Shown here in pieces: positions 34,063 through 47,611 of a stretch of 64,000 nucleotides of DNA (the stretch's first letter is position 1; each line of letters begins with the position of its first letter). The stretch is taken from assembly GCA_007922225.1 (NCBI GenBank), contig ML679946.1:91619313-91683312 (forward strand), in the 5' to 3' direction. This DNA comes from Emydura subglobosa. Lineage: Eukaryota > Chordata > Testudines > Chelidae. A program made the translations under genes and the position numbers. Below the pieces are notes generated by a model. That model saw only the letters and a program-made list of their open reading frames with translations, ran no database searches and was not told the origin of the DNA.

Positions 34063-37000
34063 TCTCCTTCTGCAACAATAATCCTATCTGCTCTCCCACC
34101 TACTCCTGCAAGAGCATATCTAGCCTACTCACAGGAGATCACATAAATACAAATCTAACTCTGTTCCACTACCTTCCCTCAAGACTGGGTCTTATGGATG
34201 TACAACCCTGTTTGTTGAATCACTATTATATCCCTACAACACCATCTTGTTGGTAAAAATCTTATCTTGCTCTGCCCGTCCTTTCCCTGATGGTTGTTGT
34301 CCCTACTTGTCCGTCTGTCACTAGATTGGAGACTTTTCAGCACAGGCCTTTCCAAAGCGACTAGTAATTTTAAGTGGCCAACATGAGACACCCTCGCCCT
34401 CTGGAATTGGCCTCTCTAAGGTGGGTATCCAAAAGTGGAGGCATCGCCAATCACTAGTCACATTTGAAAATCATGGCCCATATACCTGTGCCCAAGCTGT
34501 AAGGCACATACTAGCACATTGGCATGATGATGATACATATGGAATTCTGTAGATGCCACAGCCTTTCATCGATAGAGGAAGTTAAGCCCCTGGTCTGAAA
34601 GATACAATGCCTGAATAAATGTATCCATATCCAAAAAGAAAAATCCCTAGGCTCAAAAACATAGCTGGCTGAAGCCCACTCAAGAGTCCACTGCACTATC
34701 ACACTTTTTGTTGTGCTTAGTTCTCTTCAGCAACCCCAGAATATCCAGGGATCAAGGCTGTGGTGGAATTGCACTGTGGGAAAAATTCTGCTCATGTTTA
34801 CACATCTCACTGTAGTAACTTCAGTGGAGCTGCTATGGCTTTACACAGGTTTGATTAAGAGTGGAATTTGGCTTTTACAGGCATGTGAGAATGAAAACTA
34901 AGGTTAGATCTCTGAGTGTACGACACAGTGGCTGTTACCCTATTATACAGGCTTGAAATCCCCTAGAATTCTGTTGCTTGCCTACAGGGAATTTTAAGTA
35001 CAAACAACTTTTTTCTTTTTTTAGAGACTTTTCCTAATTTAGGACTATATGTGGATCTGAATATTAAACACTGAGTTGTGTTTACAGCATCTGAGGCAAA
35101 TTGGAATCTTGATGGAAAGGGATGAGGCTGGGCTAATATAATTTGAAAACTGCTTGAATGAAAACCAATAATTTGTTCTTGCTGGTTTCCCTGCTGCTGC
35201 TATCAAACCCCAGAAAGGTGTTAAGGTGTTAATAAAGACTGTAATAAATTACATATATGTTAGCATTACATATATAGCATATATATATATAACATATATA
35301 GCATTACATATATGTTAGCATGTTTCCCAAGGGTGCTGAGACTTTGCTCTGCCCAAACTAAGACAGACACTGGAATAAAAATTGCATCTGTGGAATTATT
35401 TAGGCAAAAAACAGAAAATACACTTTCTCACCAAAATACGAGTGAGTCAGAGGCCCAAGTGATGTACATTAGCACATCTCCACTGACTTCAGTGGCCTAC
35501 AAGGCAATTTACTGAAAATCAGTTAGCAGAAGTGTAATAAAATAAGGGGAAATGTCCAGTAAGGTGACAAGGCCATAGCTTACCAAAAATGTAGTGAAAC
35601 TTAGAAAAACTACAATAATGTGGTGAAAAACATTCTTTTTATGAAGTGGATGTCATGAATGCCTAGGCTTAGGAGTGGTTCTTTGCCCAAAGATGAATTT
35701 CACCCTCTCCACGTCTCAGACAGAATGTCTGATAGATAAACTGATCAATCACAAAAGCAAATTATTTGTGGCATTCAGTAGCCTCTATGGCTACTGAAAT
35801 TGTGGCGTAAAGGCTGCTCCTCAATTTTGAGAGGCACTTTATTATTTGCAGAACTAAGAAACTGATCTCCCTCCTGTAAAGTTTAAATAACTTTTTTTTT
35901 GTTTACTTTAAGGGGAGTTGCCTCCAGCCTGAAAATGCTGAGGCATAAAACTCTAGCTATGATGTCATACAGGGATAGGGTCTGAACATGGTGAGCAAAC
36001 ATTTTCCTTGTAGTTAATCAGCTGCATGCCTTTCCCCATCATCACCCACCATGCATTGCCCAGGTCTGCAGTGCAAATGTGCAGCACGAAACCCGAATGC
36101 TTACATTTTAAGGCAGTGATGTTGCTCTCACAGATCCCAGTTCGAACAAGGCTCTGCAGTGGCCATGGAAGATTTTGAAATATGCATCTTGCAATTTTGA
36201 TGATGACAATGACAGGATATTTCTTGAAGCTAATTTACCAAGCTTCAGAGATGAAATTGGATCTGGGAGCATCTGAAGCTTCATCAGCTATAAAAGCTGT
36301 AAAATAAAAATTACTTTCTGCTAATAAACTTCCCCTCCCTTCTCCACCTGTAACATGTGTAACATATCTCCCGTAGTTTTTGTAATGATTTATTCTTTTA
36401 TCTTTATAGGAATCAATAGCTGGAACTCTATTTAGATTAATTGTTCTTCTGTTATTAATGAGTAGCAAATTAATGGAGATGAGCAAAAATGAAATGGGAG
36501 ATTCTCATTTAGCATCCTCTGCACCACTGGGTTTTGATGTCAGATAGTTTATTTCTAATTTGCAGCCAATGACAATGAATTGATAACATTCTGGGTTTGC
36601 TAGGGTTCAACTCAAAAGTTGATCAAATATCTCATGATCTTTTCAGTTCATATTTAATTATCACCCAACACAGCTCTTTAATCTTTCCTGAAGTGCTGAT
36701 ACTTCCCTAATGTCTCTCTTCCCTTCATTCTGAAAGCTTCACACAGGCTAGATTGCAAACAAAGAATGTTATTTTTTCTGTATCTGCCACTTGTAGCATG
36801 TACACATTATTTTATAACTGGTGCTTTAGACAATCTTTGTTCTTGATACAGCCCTGGTGTAAATATTTTATCTTCCTCCTCCATAGTAAAACTTTCTCCT
36901 TTGGTCTAATGCTTGGGACTTTCAACATGGGGATGTGTTCCTAACTCTATTATTAAGTGACTGGGAACAAACGGAGAAACTCTTCTGTTTAATTCCTTAG

Positions 37001-37500
37001 GGGAGGAAGAGCTTTCTCAGGGGCTGGTCTGAGACGGTGGAATGAACTCCCATAGGAACTAAGGACCATCACAAACCTTGCCGCATTCTGCTCTAAGTGT
37101 AAGGCATACATCTTCAACCAGCCTTCTCCAACAAACTCAGAGCAGTGTGTACATTTCCCTGGGGTTTTTAAAAAATCCCCAACAATCCTGTAGCAAAACC
37201 ACAGTGCACACAGCTATTCCCCCAGGGAGCGGCTGGGAGACAGAATGAACTTTATGTGGGTAATGTAAGTCATATTCACTGTACTACTGGAAACAGCTTG
37301 GACTCTAATATGATGAGTGCTGTATAGGTGCATAATGGACATCATTGGTCTATTATATATTTTCTTTTCAGGACCCTCAGAAAAATGTAGCTCCCTGCTC
37401 CAAACAGTTTCTTTCTAATTGTAGGTAGAATAACTTTTTAAAAGGAGAATGAAAAGAGCTGTGTAAACCCTGCAAAGCTTAGAGGGCAAGTTGCTCGTGA
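34063..37500. other. No gene seen; scattered short repeats
   Basis: Contains a decayed quasi-palindrome at about 34350-34480, another at 34770-34875 and the TA-rich repeat at 35248-35320. The AT-rich stretch 36290-36530, with several taatt and attaatgag words, could be a conserved regulatory block but this is only an impression. No gene recognised. Confidence 0.45.
35248..35320. repeat. TA-rich repeat with an exact 18-bp duplication
   Basis: attacatatatgttagca occurs at 35248-35265 and again at 35303-35320, separated by a TA-rich stretch with a third partial copy. Confidence 0.9.
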
Positions 37501-37778
37501 ATCATGGAAGATTAGGGTTGGAAGGGACCTCAGGAGGTCATCTATCCAACCCCCTGTTCAAAGCAGGACCAACCCCAACTAAATCATCCCAGCCAGGGCT
37601 TTGTCAAGCTAGGCCTTAAAAACTGATAGGGATGGAGATTCCACCACCTCTTTTGGTAACCCATTTCAGTGCTTCACCGCCCTTCTAATGAAAAAGGTTT
37701 TCCTAATATCCAACCTGGGCCTCCTCCACTGCAACTTGAGACCAGTGCTCCTTGTTCTGTCATCTGCCACCACTGAAC
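37501..37778 (-). mobile_element. CR1 LINE 3' end, minus strand
   Basis: gaatcatggaagattagggt, ggaagggacctcaggaggtc, aaatcatcccagccagggct and cttgagaccagtgctccttg give the same tail and 3' region as 11866-12407. It is truncated at ctgccaccactgaac. Confidence 0.92.
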
Positions 37779-40440
37779 TGATCTCTGCAGGTTTGAGCCA
37801 CAAAGATGAATAGTGAACCAAGCCCTGAAGAGCTCAGTGGAAGTTTGAATGCAACAGGCTCAAACCATCTCCCTTCTATGTATCTCCTGCTCCCAATAAA
37901 CCCTGGGGCCTCTCTTCTTTCCTTGCATGAAGATGGGTGGGGAATGTCTTGGTTTCACATTGGAACAAATGCTTGTGGTGCTCTTGGCAGTATTTAATGA
38001 TCTCTACTCTTAAGGCAGCCTTTTTTGATAAATGAAATAAGTTTAGCCTCTCTGGGGAAAAGGCCTATAGCTGAGGAGTTAACAGTCCTTGGAAAAAATA
38101 AATCTGAGGTAGAGAAAGAGCATAATCCTGATCCTAGGAGGAGCAGTTTAACTTTGTCCCTGACTTATCTTAAATATCGACATATGACTCACTGGATTCT
38201 GTTCTGACCTAAACTGAGACAATCGTCTGGCCAGTGGGTGCTTTTCTAGTCTGAAAGACCAATCGGGTTTACTAATACTTTAAAGTCAATGGGGATCATG
38301 CCCATTGGGTGCAGCATTAGATGAAGTAGGCAGAATATTGGTGATTAGGATTCAAGTAGAAAGTTCAGACTAGTATTGTGCCTATAGCAAAAAAGGATGG
38401 TCAAACTGTAAGTGAACCAGCAGGTGATGCTAAGCAATTCTGGAATCCTTATAGAAAAATCAGAAAATCAATCTAAGCCCAATATCTTTAGTAAGCTTAG
38501 TGTGCTACTTTTTCAATCAATGTCTCTGAAAGAACAAAATGAGATGGATGCACAAGACTGAGATGTGCTATAAGACGTAGGAATCTTTTATTTTAAGACC
38601 CTGATCCAAAGTCCTGTTAAGTCAATGGTGAAACTCCTAAAAGTACAACTCTGCATTGAGAGGGGTGATGGTTTCCTTTTGATAATTTCAGGGGGGAATA
38701 GGTTGCAACTCAAATAACTATAAATTTCTTATGAGACAGACACCCATAAGACTCTCTCAGAACTGAAAAGAAACTAACTTCAGAGGCATGCATTTCATAG
38801 AATTTTTTCTCTTATTTCACATAGTCCAGTGGCTTCCATCACGAGGATTATTGTGGATTTGCTGTTTAGTGGTCAAACTGGGATCTTCCATCAACTTTAA
38901 AACACTGAAATGATCCTAGTATCTAAATCAACAGTTCAGTCCAGGATGGGAAAATCCTATATTTCATGCTGCTCAGTGTTTTGCAAGGAGTTTTTAGGTG
39001 TGATTTCTCCCTCCCACCCCCTCATATGCTGATGTGAATCAAGAGTAACTCCATTGAAGTCAAGTATCTAGCATCAGAACCCAGGCCCAATAAATTTAGA
39101 TGAAAAGGATCACAAAAAATCCTCCAGTTTGATGTAACCCTAACTTTAGTTTTGCAAATAAAATTATTTCCATTTGGGGGAAAGTAAACATGTTTTATCA
39201 ATGGCTCCTATTACAATCAACCAGACTTGAGCTTTAATGACTTGAACCCATGCTTTTAACACATGTAAAACTCCCAGTGACGTTAATAAGCATTTTGCCT
39301 TCTTCATAAATACAGTATTGGTCCCTCATTAGTCTCTAAAGCCTAAACAAAATGCACCATCCTTCCAGTCTGGCTCGAGTAACTGCTTGATTTACTGGAC
39401 AAACATGTAAAACCAGATTAGATTACTGACAACGTATCTTCAGCAGAAAGGTTCATAAAAGATAATGACACAGAAGAATCTAGTTGGGAAAACTTTCTGG
39501 ATAAATGGCTCATCACACTGGAAGCTAAAGTGAAGTGGAAGAATGCACTATGCACTGAGTTCACCCAATGCTCACATTCTTCCAGAATAAGACTCTTAAA
39601 ACAAAAGATTTTACTGAACACATGAGAAAAATGCATGGTTGGTTTTTCCCCAATGGCAAATATTGGAGGTGTCATTTACTAAGGTGGCCAATGAATCTGT
39701 CAGAAGTACTGTTTTCTTGTCCTAAAGTCTAGAAATATTGGCTTGATGTTTGCAAATGCCTCTCCAGTTCTCTGGAAATCTCATTGTTGGTGTCATGTCC
39801 TAAATTATGTATTCTCAGCTTTGCTGATCCCAGCCTTCATCTTTCTTCATTTGCTCAGTGGTTGGTCTCTGTGCAGCTCAGAGAATTATGGAAACATACT
39901 GTTTGCCTGACACATTAAGAATGGATGTCTGAGCCAGGTAATTCTGCCGTAATGGAGAAATAATAGAGAAATGAATGATAAAATGGGGGCTTCATGAAAG
40001 CTTACTGAGGGATCTGTGATTCAGACACCTTTAAGGGAAAGTCTCAGTTATGACAGAGACCACATTGTCTCTTGATTTAAATCCTTCTTCCTTTTGCTGT
40101 TATAAAGCTAAATGTGACACTCCTTTCCATAGACGATAGAACCGTGTCCTTCTCTCATATTACAAGCCGGTGCTGTGCTCTAAGCACATACAAGTTGGCA
40201 GGTACTGTATGACCACATCCTGGAGCAGTGAGAGAGGAGTGGGTGGGGACCCTTGGTTCTACGCCTCCAATACACCATCCATCTCAGATGAGTCTGGGTA
40301 TAGGGTTTAGTAACTTGTTGCAGGAATACGTCAGCAGCTAATTGCAAAGGGAAGCAAGGTGAGGCCCAATGCCCTAAGGCACTCAACCCCAAACTGCTCT
40401 GGCAAAGGTACAGCTTATAAGCCACCACTTGTGCAGGTAG
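37779..40440. other. No gene seen
   Basis: Only short quasi-palindromes at about 38596-38645 (ccctgatccaaagtcctgtt) and 39020-39095 (aactccattgaagtcaag) were noted. Confidence 0.5.
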
Positions 40441-40526
40441 GATGACCACCTCTTCCTTATTTTAAGGGACCTTCCCTTATTTAATTGATTTTTCCCTGAG
40501 GGTGACCACCTGTCCCTTATTTTAAG
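40441..40526 (+). repeat. Direct repeat, 60-bp period
   Basis: gatgaccacctcttccttat with tttaag (40441 onward) recurs at 40502 as gtgaccacctgtcccttat with tttaag. It resembles a dispersed 'ggtgaccacctgtccc' repeat family. Confidence 0.6.
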
Positions 40527-43500
40527 ATGTATTCAAATACATCTATTATTATTATACATGTATTAAGACTGGTAATAGGATCTGGAGCCTTTCATCTCTA
40601 ATTGATAGGTCAAATCCACATCAGGTATATAACAACGGTCATAGTCATCCGTTGCCTGTTAACTGGCCTCTTGTACAAGCTGGTGGCTTCAGTCCTGTTC
40701 CCTGTACGGAGGGGCGCACGCCATTAAAATTGCTGTCACAAATGACACCCTCATTTCCAACCTCAGCAAAGACCCCAAAGACCAAATGAGCATAGAGAAT
40801 GAGGATATCTAATCCACAGGAGGGAGAGATCCATTTAGGTCCGGCTGGAGACATGCTGTCAGTGCTGTGTGGGAAAGGTTGCCGTGCTGTGACTTACTCT
40901 GTACCTGTCCTATGAGCATACAAAGGATCCTGGCCCTTTTCGTGAGCACTGGTAGAATCCATGTGTAAAAGGCAGGCTTATCCCATTGCTGCCTGCAATC
41001 TCCCCATGTTTGGATGGAGGATTTTTGTTCCTGATTCCTTTCCAGTGCCAGCTTCTTTTGTTAAACTTGTCACCAGGACTCCTAAGCCCCTGAACAAAAC
41101 CCTTAAAGAGAGGCAGATTAAACCACAGTTCTGCATCCAATTAACTGACCATAAATCACTGTGATCGTTTTTAATTTTCACTACCACTTGCCTTGATGAC
41201 CTTTGAAAACACGTGCAAGGCACTTTCCAACAAGATACAGCTGACATTGGTTCTGCTTCCATCGAGATGTTTTGTTTAGTTTCTGCTCTTTTCCCTCTTT
41301 ATGTTATATGCTACTGAAGTCTGAAACTATAACTCAGGAAGACTGATCAGAATCTCCCTTCCTGCTTCCCCCCTTTCTCTTTCCCTCCCCCCACCCCCGC
41401 TTCCTTCCTTTCCAGTTGCAAGTCCCCTTCACTTTAGGAAACACAATTCCTCTGTCATTGTAAGGTCCAGAAACTCAGTGCATTCTACCATTTTCCTGAA
41501 AAGACCCCTGTGTTAATGTCAGGGAGCAAGGCATTGCAACAGCTGTATTGTGCAAAGCCACCGCAGGCTCACGTGGGCTGGATTCTCCCTTCTTTGTACA
41601 CTCTTGCAAATTGGGGATAAACTCCATTGACTTTTACTGGAGTAAGCAAGAGGCTCCACATTCTCTATTCAGCACAGATCGGCCGCTGTCTATTGTGAGT
41701 AGAAAATACCATTATAAGATGCACTAGGATGGCATAACTACTAGTAATGAGCATCTGTGTCTCTCTATTATATGGGCTTTCAGATAACAAGGCACAGTGA
41801 ATACGAAGGGCCTCACCCAGGCTGCTGAAAGAAGGAGAAGAAAAGAAAAAATCCACTCTACCCTAAGTAGTTCTCTTTCTTATTGAAGACTGTTAATGAG
41901 AAGAAAAATAGCACTTGAAATGAAAGACACAGAGGATCTGCTTGTCCTCTTGCACACATGATGTGTGCTGAAGTCTGTACCAGTGAGGGGAAATGATAGG
42001 AGAGAACCTCCCTCCGACTCAGAAACTTTTACAGCAGATAGCATTTTAAAAGAATAACCCAGAGCACAGTAATTAAGCCGATTTGATGTCTCAAAAGACA
42101 GCTTCAGGCTTTTGTGCTGAACCGTCACAAATTCCACAGGGCTTTATTATTATTTTTTCTCACTCCTCTCTTTGGGATGTTCCTACTGTCAGAGGCTCAG
42201 TGTGTCTTTCTTTTCTCTGTTAGCACCAGACGCTTGTCAGTGAGAGGTAAATTTTTTCAGCAGTATTGTTTCCCTTCGTCCTTCCTCCCTTTTTGTTTTG
42301 CTTCCTTAGTTTTTTTTTTAAACTTTCACTCCTCAAAGGCCCCTGGTTGTAATGACCTTCTTATAGTGGGGGCTAAGGCTGGATTTTTTCTTCTCTGCAC
42401 CAGCCAGGAGCGCAGGACAGTACCATATCTCAGGCTGCACCAAAAGCATTGTCAGCAAACCTCAGAATCCAAACTGTTTGTTGATCTTCTGTGTGAGCTG
42501 ATGAGTTTTAATCCGGTTCCTGCTAGACAACTACAACTGTAGCTGCTGATGATGGCACCCAAGCCCCAAAGTCTGGCCGTGGATCCAAATTCCCCTTGAC
42601 TTCAGGGGAGCAAGGATACAGCATGTTGGTTGTGGGTGAGGGAGGCCCATCTTTATTTAGTTGCAGTGCTGACACTGTCCCGAGGAAACCGGACGTGGGA
42701 TCCTTTTGTGTGATGGTGCTGGAATCGAGCCTCCAGCACTAAGTCTGGAATTTCTCACATGCCACTGCTGCTCCCGGGCTGGCCCTTCCTCTAGCTTTAA
42801 TTTTCACTTTTGGAAGAGTGGAGGGGGACTAATCTTGACACAGGTGGAAAGACTGGCTGGTGGGGATGGAATGGAGGGGAAATGCAACACCCTGTGTTAT
42901 AATAACACTAAAGAGTCACCTCCAGTAGGCAACTCGCTGTCCTGGGAAACCACCTAAAGATTCCAATGTACTGTGTTAGATTTCAGTTAAAGCCCCGCTG
43001 CTAATGTTTTTTCTGATCTGCTGGGTGGTCTCTTGGGCTTAAAATAAAAGGAAAAAAAAAAGAGTCAGCTCCCCTGCTGACTGTTCACAAATGGAGCCCT
43101 GTGGGCAGGCAGTGCTGTCTCTGTCTCCAGCTGATGGGAATGGGGCAGGCTGCAGCACTGCTACTCTCCCATATCCGATTTTCATATCTGAAAGTTCACA
43201 GGAAGTAAGGGGAGGTCTCCTGCTGAAATGTGTTGCAAAAGAGAATGTGATGCAAATCGGGCTGCAGCAATGATCTCAGTAGGTCAAATACTTTAATACT
43301 TTGTACTTTATGAGAGAAAAGCCAGGTAATTGGTAGAAATGCCACTGATGACTATGGAGCATTCTTCTATCTGAGTCAGTACTGAACAAAAGTCACAAGG
43401 AGGGTACAGTGTGTTGCTGCCCAACTAGCTGCTTGTTGAGACATTACACCGAGGCTCTCAGTGCCTGTGGTTATTTAAAAATCTCACTGTCATAGCCAGT

Positions 43501-44209
43501 TTCCAGTTTGGGGAAGTGTATTTTACCAATTTAAAATCCTCTTTAAAACTGTAATTGGGAAGAATATTTTTCACAGGCTGGGTAGCAGGGAGAGCTGTGT
43601 AACAGTTCCTGCCTTTCACCCCTAGGGCTGCTGCGTTTCAGTCACCGCTTTGTAATAATCAGCAAGCCAGTTGGTAGGTTTGCAGAGTGCTTTGAGATCA
43701 CTGGTGAAAGACAAAATACACCACAGCACTGCATGGAGTTGGTCAAAACTCCAAGGAGATTCTTGGGGTAAAAACTGCAAGACCAAAGTGCAGGTGACAG
43801 CCTCTTGCCCGAAATGCAGAGCAGCTGCATTCAAAGTGACCATTTATAGTGTTTAATGCATCTTGGTGTCCAAACCCTGGTTCTGTTCCATGAAGCAGAC
43901 TTCCATTCATGTAGGGAGGAGGAAATGAGCTAACGAGTTTGTCATCACTGCTTGCTGGTCTTTTATCCAGATTCTCAGAGCTGCTTGATGTCTGCATTTT
44001 TAAATACCTTTTCTGCTAAAATATTACCCACCTCCACTTCTTTCTCTGAACTCCACAGGTTGAAGAGGCCAAATCTAGGACCAATTCACTGCAAGCATCC
44101 TGCAAATCCTCATCCCCTCCTGAAATGTAAATCACTGTCACCTGCCTGAATTTGGAGTAAATTTTCTTTGTCTGATTTAAATCAAACCATTCAAAGCAGT
44201 CATCACATC
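40527..44209. other. No gene seen
   Basis: A 142-codon plus-strand frame (42114-42542) lacks any recognisable domain and begins in pyrimidine-rich sequence. Quasi-palindromes lie near 41578-41650 and 42570-42615, and a T/C-rich stretch near 41365-41415. No exon could be supported. Confidence 0.45.
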
Positions 44210-45319
44210 AACCTGCATCAGTAACTGGTTGAAAGATCGGAAACAAAGGGTAGGAATAAATGGCCAGTTTTCAGAATGGAGAAAGGTAAATAGTGGTGTC
44301 CTCCGGGGATCTGTACAGGGACCAGTGATATTCAACATATTCATACATGGCCTGGAAAATGGGGCAAACAGTGAGGTGGCAAAATTTGCAGATGAAGATA
44401 GTTAAATCCAAAGCAGATTGCAAAGAGGTACAAAGGGATCTCACAAAACTGGATCACTGGGCAACAAAATGACAGGTGAAATTCAATATTGATAAATTCA
44501 AAGTAATGCACATTGGAAAACATAATCCCTACTATACATATAAAATGATGGGGTCTAAATTAGCTGTTACCACTCAAGAAAGAGCTCTTGGAGTCATTGT
44601 GAATAGTTCTCTGAAAACACCCACTGCCTGTGCAGCAGCAGTCAAAAGACAACAGAATGTTGGGAATCATTACAAAAGGGATAGATAATAAGAGAGAAAA
44701 TACCGTATTGCCTCTTTATAAAGCCATGGTATGTCCACATCTTGAATACTGCATGCAGATCTGGTTACCCCATCTCAAAAGGTACAGAAAAAGGCAACAA
44801 AAAGGATGAGGGGTGTGGAAGAGCTAGAGCTTCCATATGAGGAGAGATTAATAAAACTGGGGCTTTTCAGCTTGGAAAAGAGATGACTGGGGGGGGGGGG
44901 GGGGGAGAGCGGGGGCTATGATAGAGGTCTATAAAATCATGACTGGTGTGGATAAAGTAAATAAGGAAGTGTTATTTATTCTTTCTCATAACACAAAAAC
45001 TAGGGGGCACCAAATGAAACTAATAGGTGGCAGGTTTAAACAAAAGGAAGTATTTCTTCACACAGCGCACAGTCAACCTATAGAACTCTGTCAGAAGATG
45101 TTGTGAAGGCCAAGAGTATTACAAGGTTTAAAAAAGAGCTAGATAAATTCATAAGCTAGATAATGTCCCTAGCCTCTGTTTGCCAGAAGCTGGGAATGGG
45201 CGACAGGGGATGGATCACCTGTTCTGTTCATTCCTTCAGAAGCACCTGGCGTTGGCCACTGTCAGAAGAAAGGACACTGGACTAGATGAACCATTGGTCT
45301 GACCCAGTATGGCCGTTCA
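44210..45319 (+). mobile_element. CR1 LINE 3' half
   Basis: A 5'-truncated ORF2 and 3' end. The polymerase part shows NWLKDRKQRVGINGQ, SGVLRGSVQGPVIFN and KFADED, in which the second catalytic aspartate has become glutamate (FADE), followed by a stop. Then come MKFNIDKFKVMHIGK (44476 onward) and the C-terminal region ([18 protein letters not shown], 44918 onward). The 3' end reads gaaccattggtctgacccag and tatggccgttc. A run of 17 G interrupts the C-terminal region at 44889-44905. Several stops and frame changes show it is dead. Confidence 0.9.
44889..44905 (+). repeat. Run of 17 G
   Basis: An uninterrupted G tract, continued by gagagcggggg, replaces the short G run expected in the CR1 C-terminal region. 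It could form a G-quadruplex and may vary in length between individuals or be a sequencing artefact. Confidence 0.85.
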
Positions 45320-46142
45320 CTAAGAGAAAATGAGAAAAAAAATTACCAATTATTTTCCAGTGCTTCTGCTTTTCTATGGTGTGCAAATGTATTTTAAAAC
45401 TGTTTTCTGCAAGAAGCATTAGCATTGGTAAGCTAAATGGCATTTTCTCATTTCCCAGAATATGTGTTTTTTGCTCTGGTAAATTACTAGTGATGGGCCC
45501 AGGTGGAAGTCTAAGTGGAGGAATGATGATGTGTTTTTTAAAATACAAACATGTTAAACACTGGAGAAAAAGCTTTCAGTGTTAACAGAGGGCTGGCTAG
45601 CTCTGGAGCCCAGGAATGCCCTCTTAAGATATTTGTTCTTATGCAGTTCTGGTTGGTTAATAGCTTCTTATTTAACATTTGTATATCGCAACATAGGCGT
45701 GCATATGATTTTTAGAGAGAATAAGGGCCCCAGTCAAAATTTTTATATAAAAGTGTCTAAAGCCAAACATCTACATTTATATATAGGTTTTTAAACAAGC
45801 AGCTATGCTCCAAGCAAGAGGAAGCATGCTGCTATTATAATATAGTCTCCTGGTAAAGGCATCTACCGGCAGCTGGTTAAATTGCTCCACAGCCTTGGAC
45901 TCCAATGCTATTGTATGCACAGATAGGCACATCACTAAAAACAGTCCATGTTCCGCTGTGACTGGACAAAAGTTGGCACCCCATGCTACTAATAGCAGAC
46001 TACTAATCACAGTGGCCCTTTTTGGTCCTCGTATGATGTTTTTTAATTTGGGGTATACATTTACACCGAGCCTCTATTATGGTGTCTTTAAAATGTATCC
46101 GTGCAATTTGCAGGAATTTCACTTTGGGCACTGTACCTTTTA
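45320..46142. other. No gene seen
   Basis: No gene or mobile element was recognised between the two CR1 blocks. Confidence 0.5.
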
Positions 46143-46450
46143 ATTTCTATTTAACTATCTTCCTCATTTTTGTGTAATTCCCTTTTCTGAAATTAAATGC
46201 TACCGTGGTGGGCTGCTTTGGTGTTTTCCCCACCATAGAGATATTAAATTGTATTATGTTATGATGACTATTACCAAGTGGTTCAGCTATATTCACTTCT
46301 TGGACCAGATCCTGTGCTCCACTTAGGACTAAATCAAGAATTGCCTCTCCTCTTGTGGGCTCCAGGATTAGCTGCTCCAAGAAGCAGTCATTTAAGGTGT
46401 CCAGAAACTTTATCTTTGCATCTGTTTCTCAGGTGACATGTTCATCTAGT
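46143..46450 (-). pseudogene. CR1-like endonuclease fragment
   Basis: The minus-strand frame at 46147-46380 reads EPTRGEAILDLVLSGAQDLV, GNSHHNIIQFN and FNFRKGNYTKMRK, the last part of an APE-type LINE endonuclease. The family's S-D-H signature appears as S-H-H, so the aspartate is lost. This is a separate, older and shorter copy than the CR1 beside it, whose 3' end starts at 46488. Confidence 0.8.
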
Positions 46451-46917
46451 TGGTTATGCTGAGTGAAAACTTTGGAGCTAGCTAGTACTATTTATAGACT
46501 CATAGACTCTAAGGTCAGAAGGGACTAATATGATCATCTAGTCTGACCTCCTGCACAATGCAGACCAAGGAACCTCACCCACCCACCCACTCCTGTAATA
46601 AACCTCTAACGTATGACTGAGTTACTGAAGTCCTCAAATCATGGTTTAAAGACTTAAGGTACAGAGAATCCACCAGCAAGTGCCCCATGCTACAGAGGAA
46701 GGCAAAAATCACCCCAGAGCCTTTGCCAATCTGCCCTTGGGGGAAAATTCCTTCCTAACCCCAAATATGATGATCAGTTAAACCCTGAGCAAGACTCACC
46801 AGCCAGATACCCAGGAAAGAATTCTCTGTAATACCTCAGAACTCACTCCACCTAATATCCCTTCACAGGCCATTGGCATATATACCACCAGTAGTCAAAG
46901 ATCAGTCAATTGTCAAA

Positions 46918-47394
46918 CTAGGCTGTCCCATCATACCCCTTCATAAATTTATCAAGCTCAGTTTTGAAGCCAGTTAGGTTTTTTGCCCCCACTGCTCCCC
47001 TTGGAAGCCTATTCCAGAACTTCACTCTGATAGTTAGAATCCTGCATCTAATTTCAAGTCTAAACTTCCTGATGGCCAGTTTATATCCATTAGTTCTTGT
47101 GTCCACATTGGTGCTGAACTTAAATAATTCCTCTCCCTCCGTGGTATTTATCCCTCTGATGTATTTATGGAGAGCAATCATATCTCCTCTCAATCTTCTT
47201 TTGGTTAGGTTAAACAAGACAAGCTCTTTGAGTCTTCTCTCATAAGGCAGGTTTTCCATTCCATGGATCATCCTAGTAGGCCTTTTCTGCACCTGTTCCA
47301 GTTTGAATTCATCTTTCTTAAACATGGGGGACCAGAACTGCACACAGTATTCCAGATGGGGTTTCACCAGCGCCTTGTATAACGGTACTAACAC
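46918..47394 (-). pseudogene. CR1 ORF2 C-terminal region
   Basis: An open frame of 158 codons starting [20 protein letters not shown], then QVQKRPTRMIHGMENLPYER, RRLRGDMIALHKYIRG and VKFWNRLPRGAVGAKN. This is the conserved region after the polymerase in CR1-clade ORF2 proteins. It is separated from the polymerase piece (47612-47851) by a stop and frame changes, so it is a fragment of the original single ORF2. Confidence 0.9.
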
Positions 47395-47611
47395 CTCCCT
47401 AGCTCTACTGGAATTACTTCATCTGATCCATCCAAGGACCACATTAGCTTTTTTCATGGCCACATCACATTGGTGGCTCATAGTCATCCTGTGATCGACC
47501 AATTCACCCAGGTCCTTCTCCTCCTCTGTCACTTCCAACTGATGCGTCCCCAGCTTATAGCATAAATTTTTGTTATTAGTCCCTAAATGCATGACCTTGC
47601 ACTTTCCACTA

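Noticed and set aside
42114..42542. 142-codon plus-strand frame with a hydrophobic start, as a secreted protein
   Set aside because: The hydrophobic residues come from a T/C-rich stretch; the rest shows no cysteine pattern, domain or splice context.
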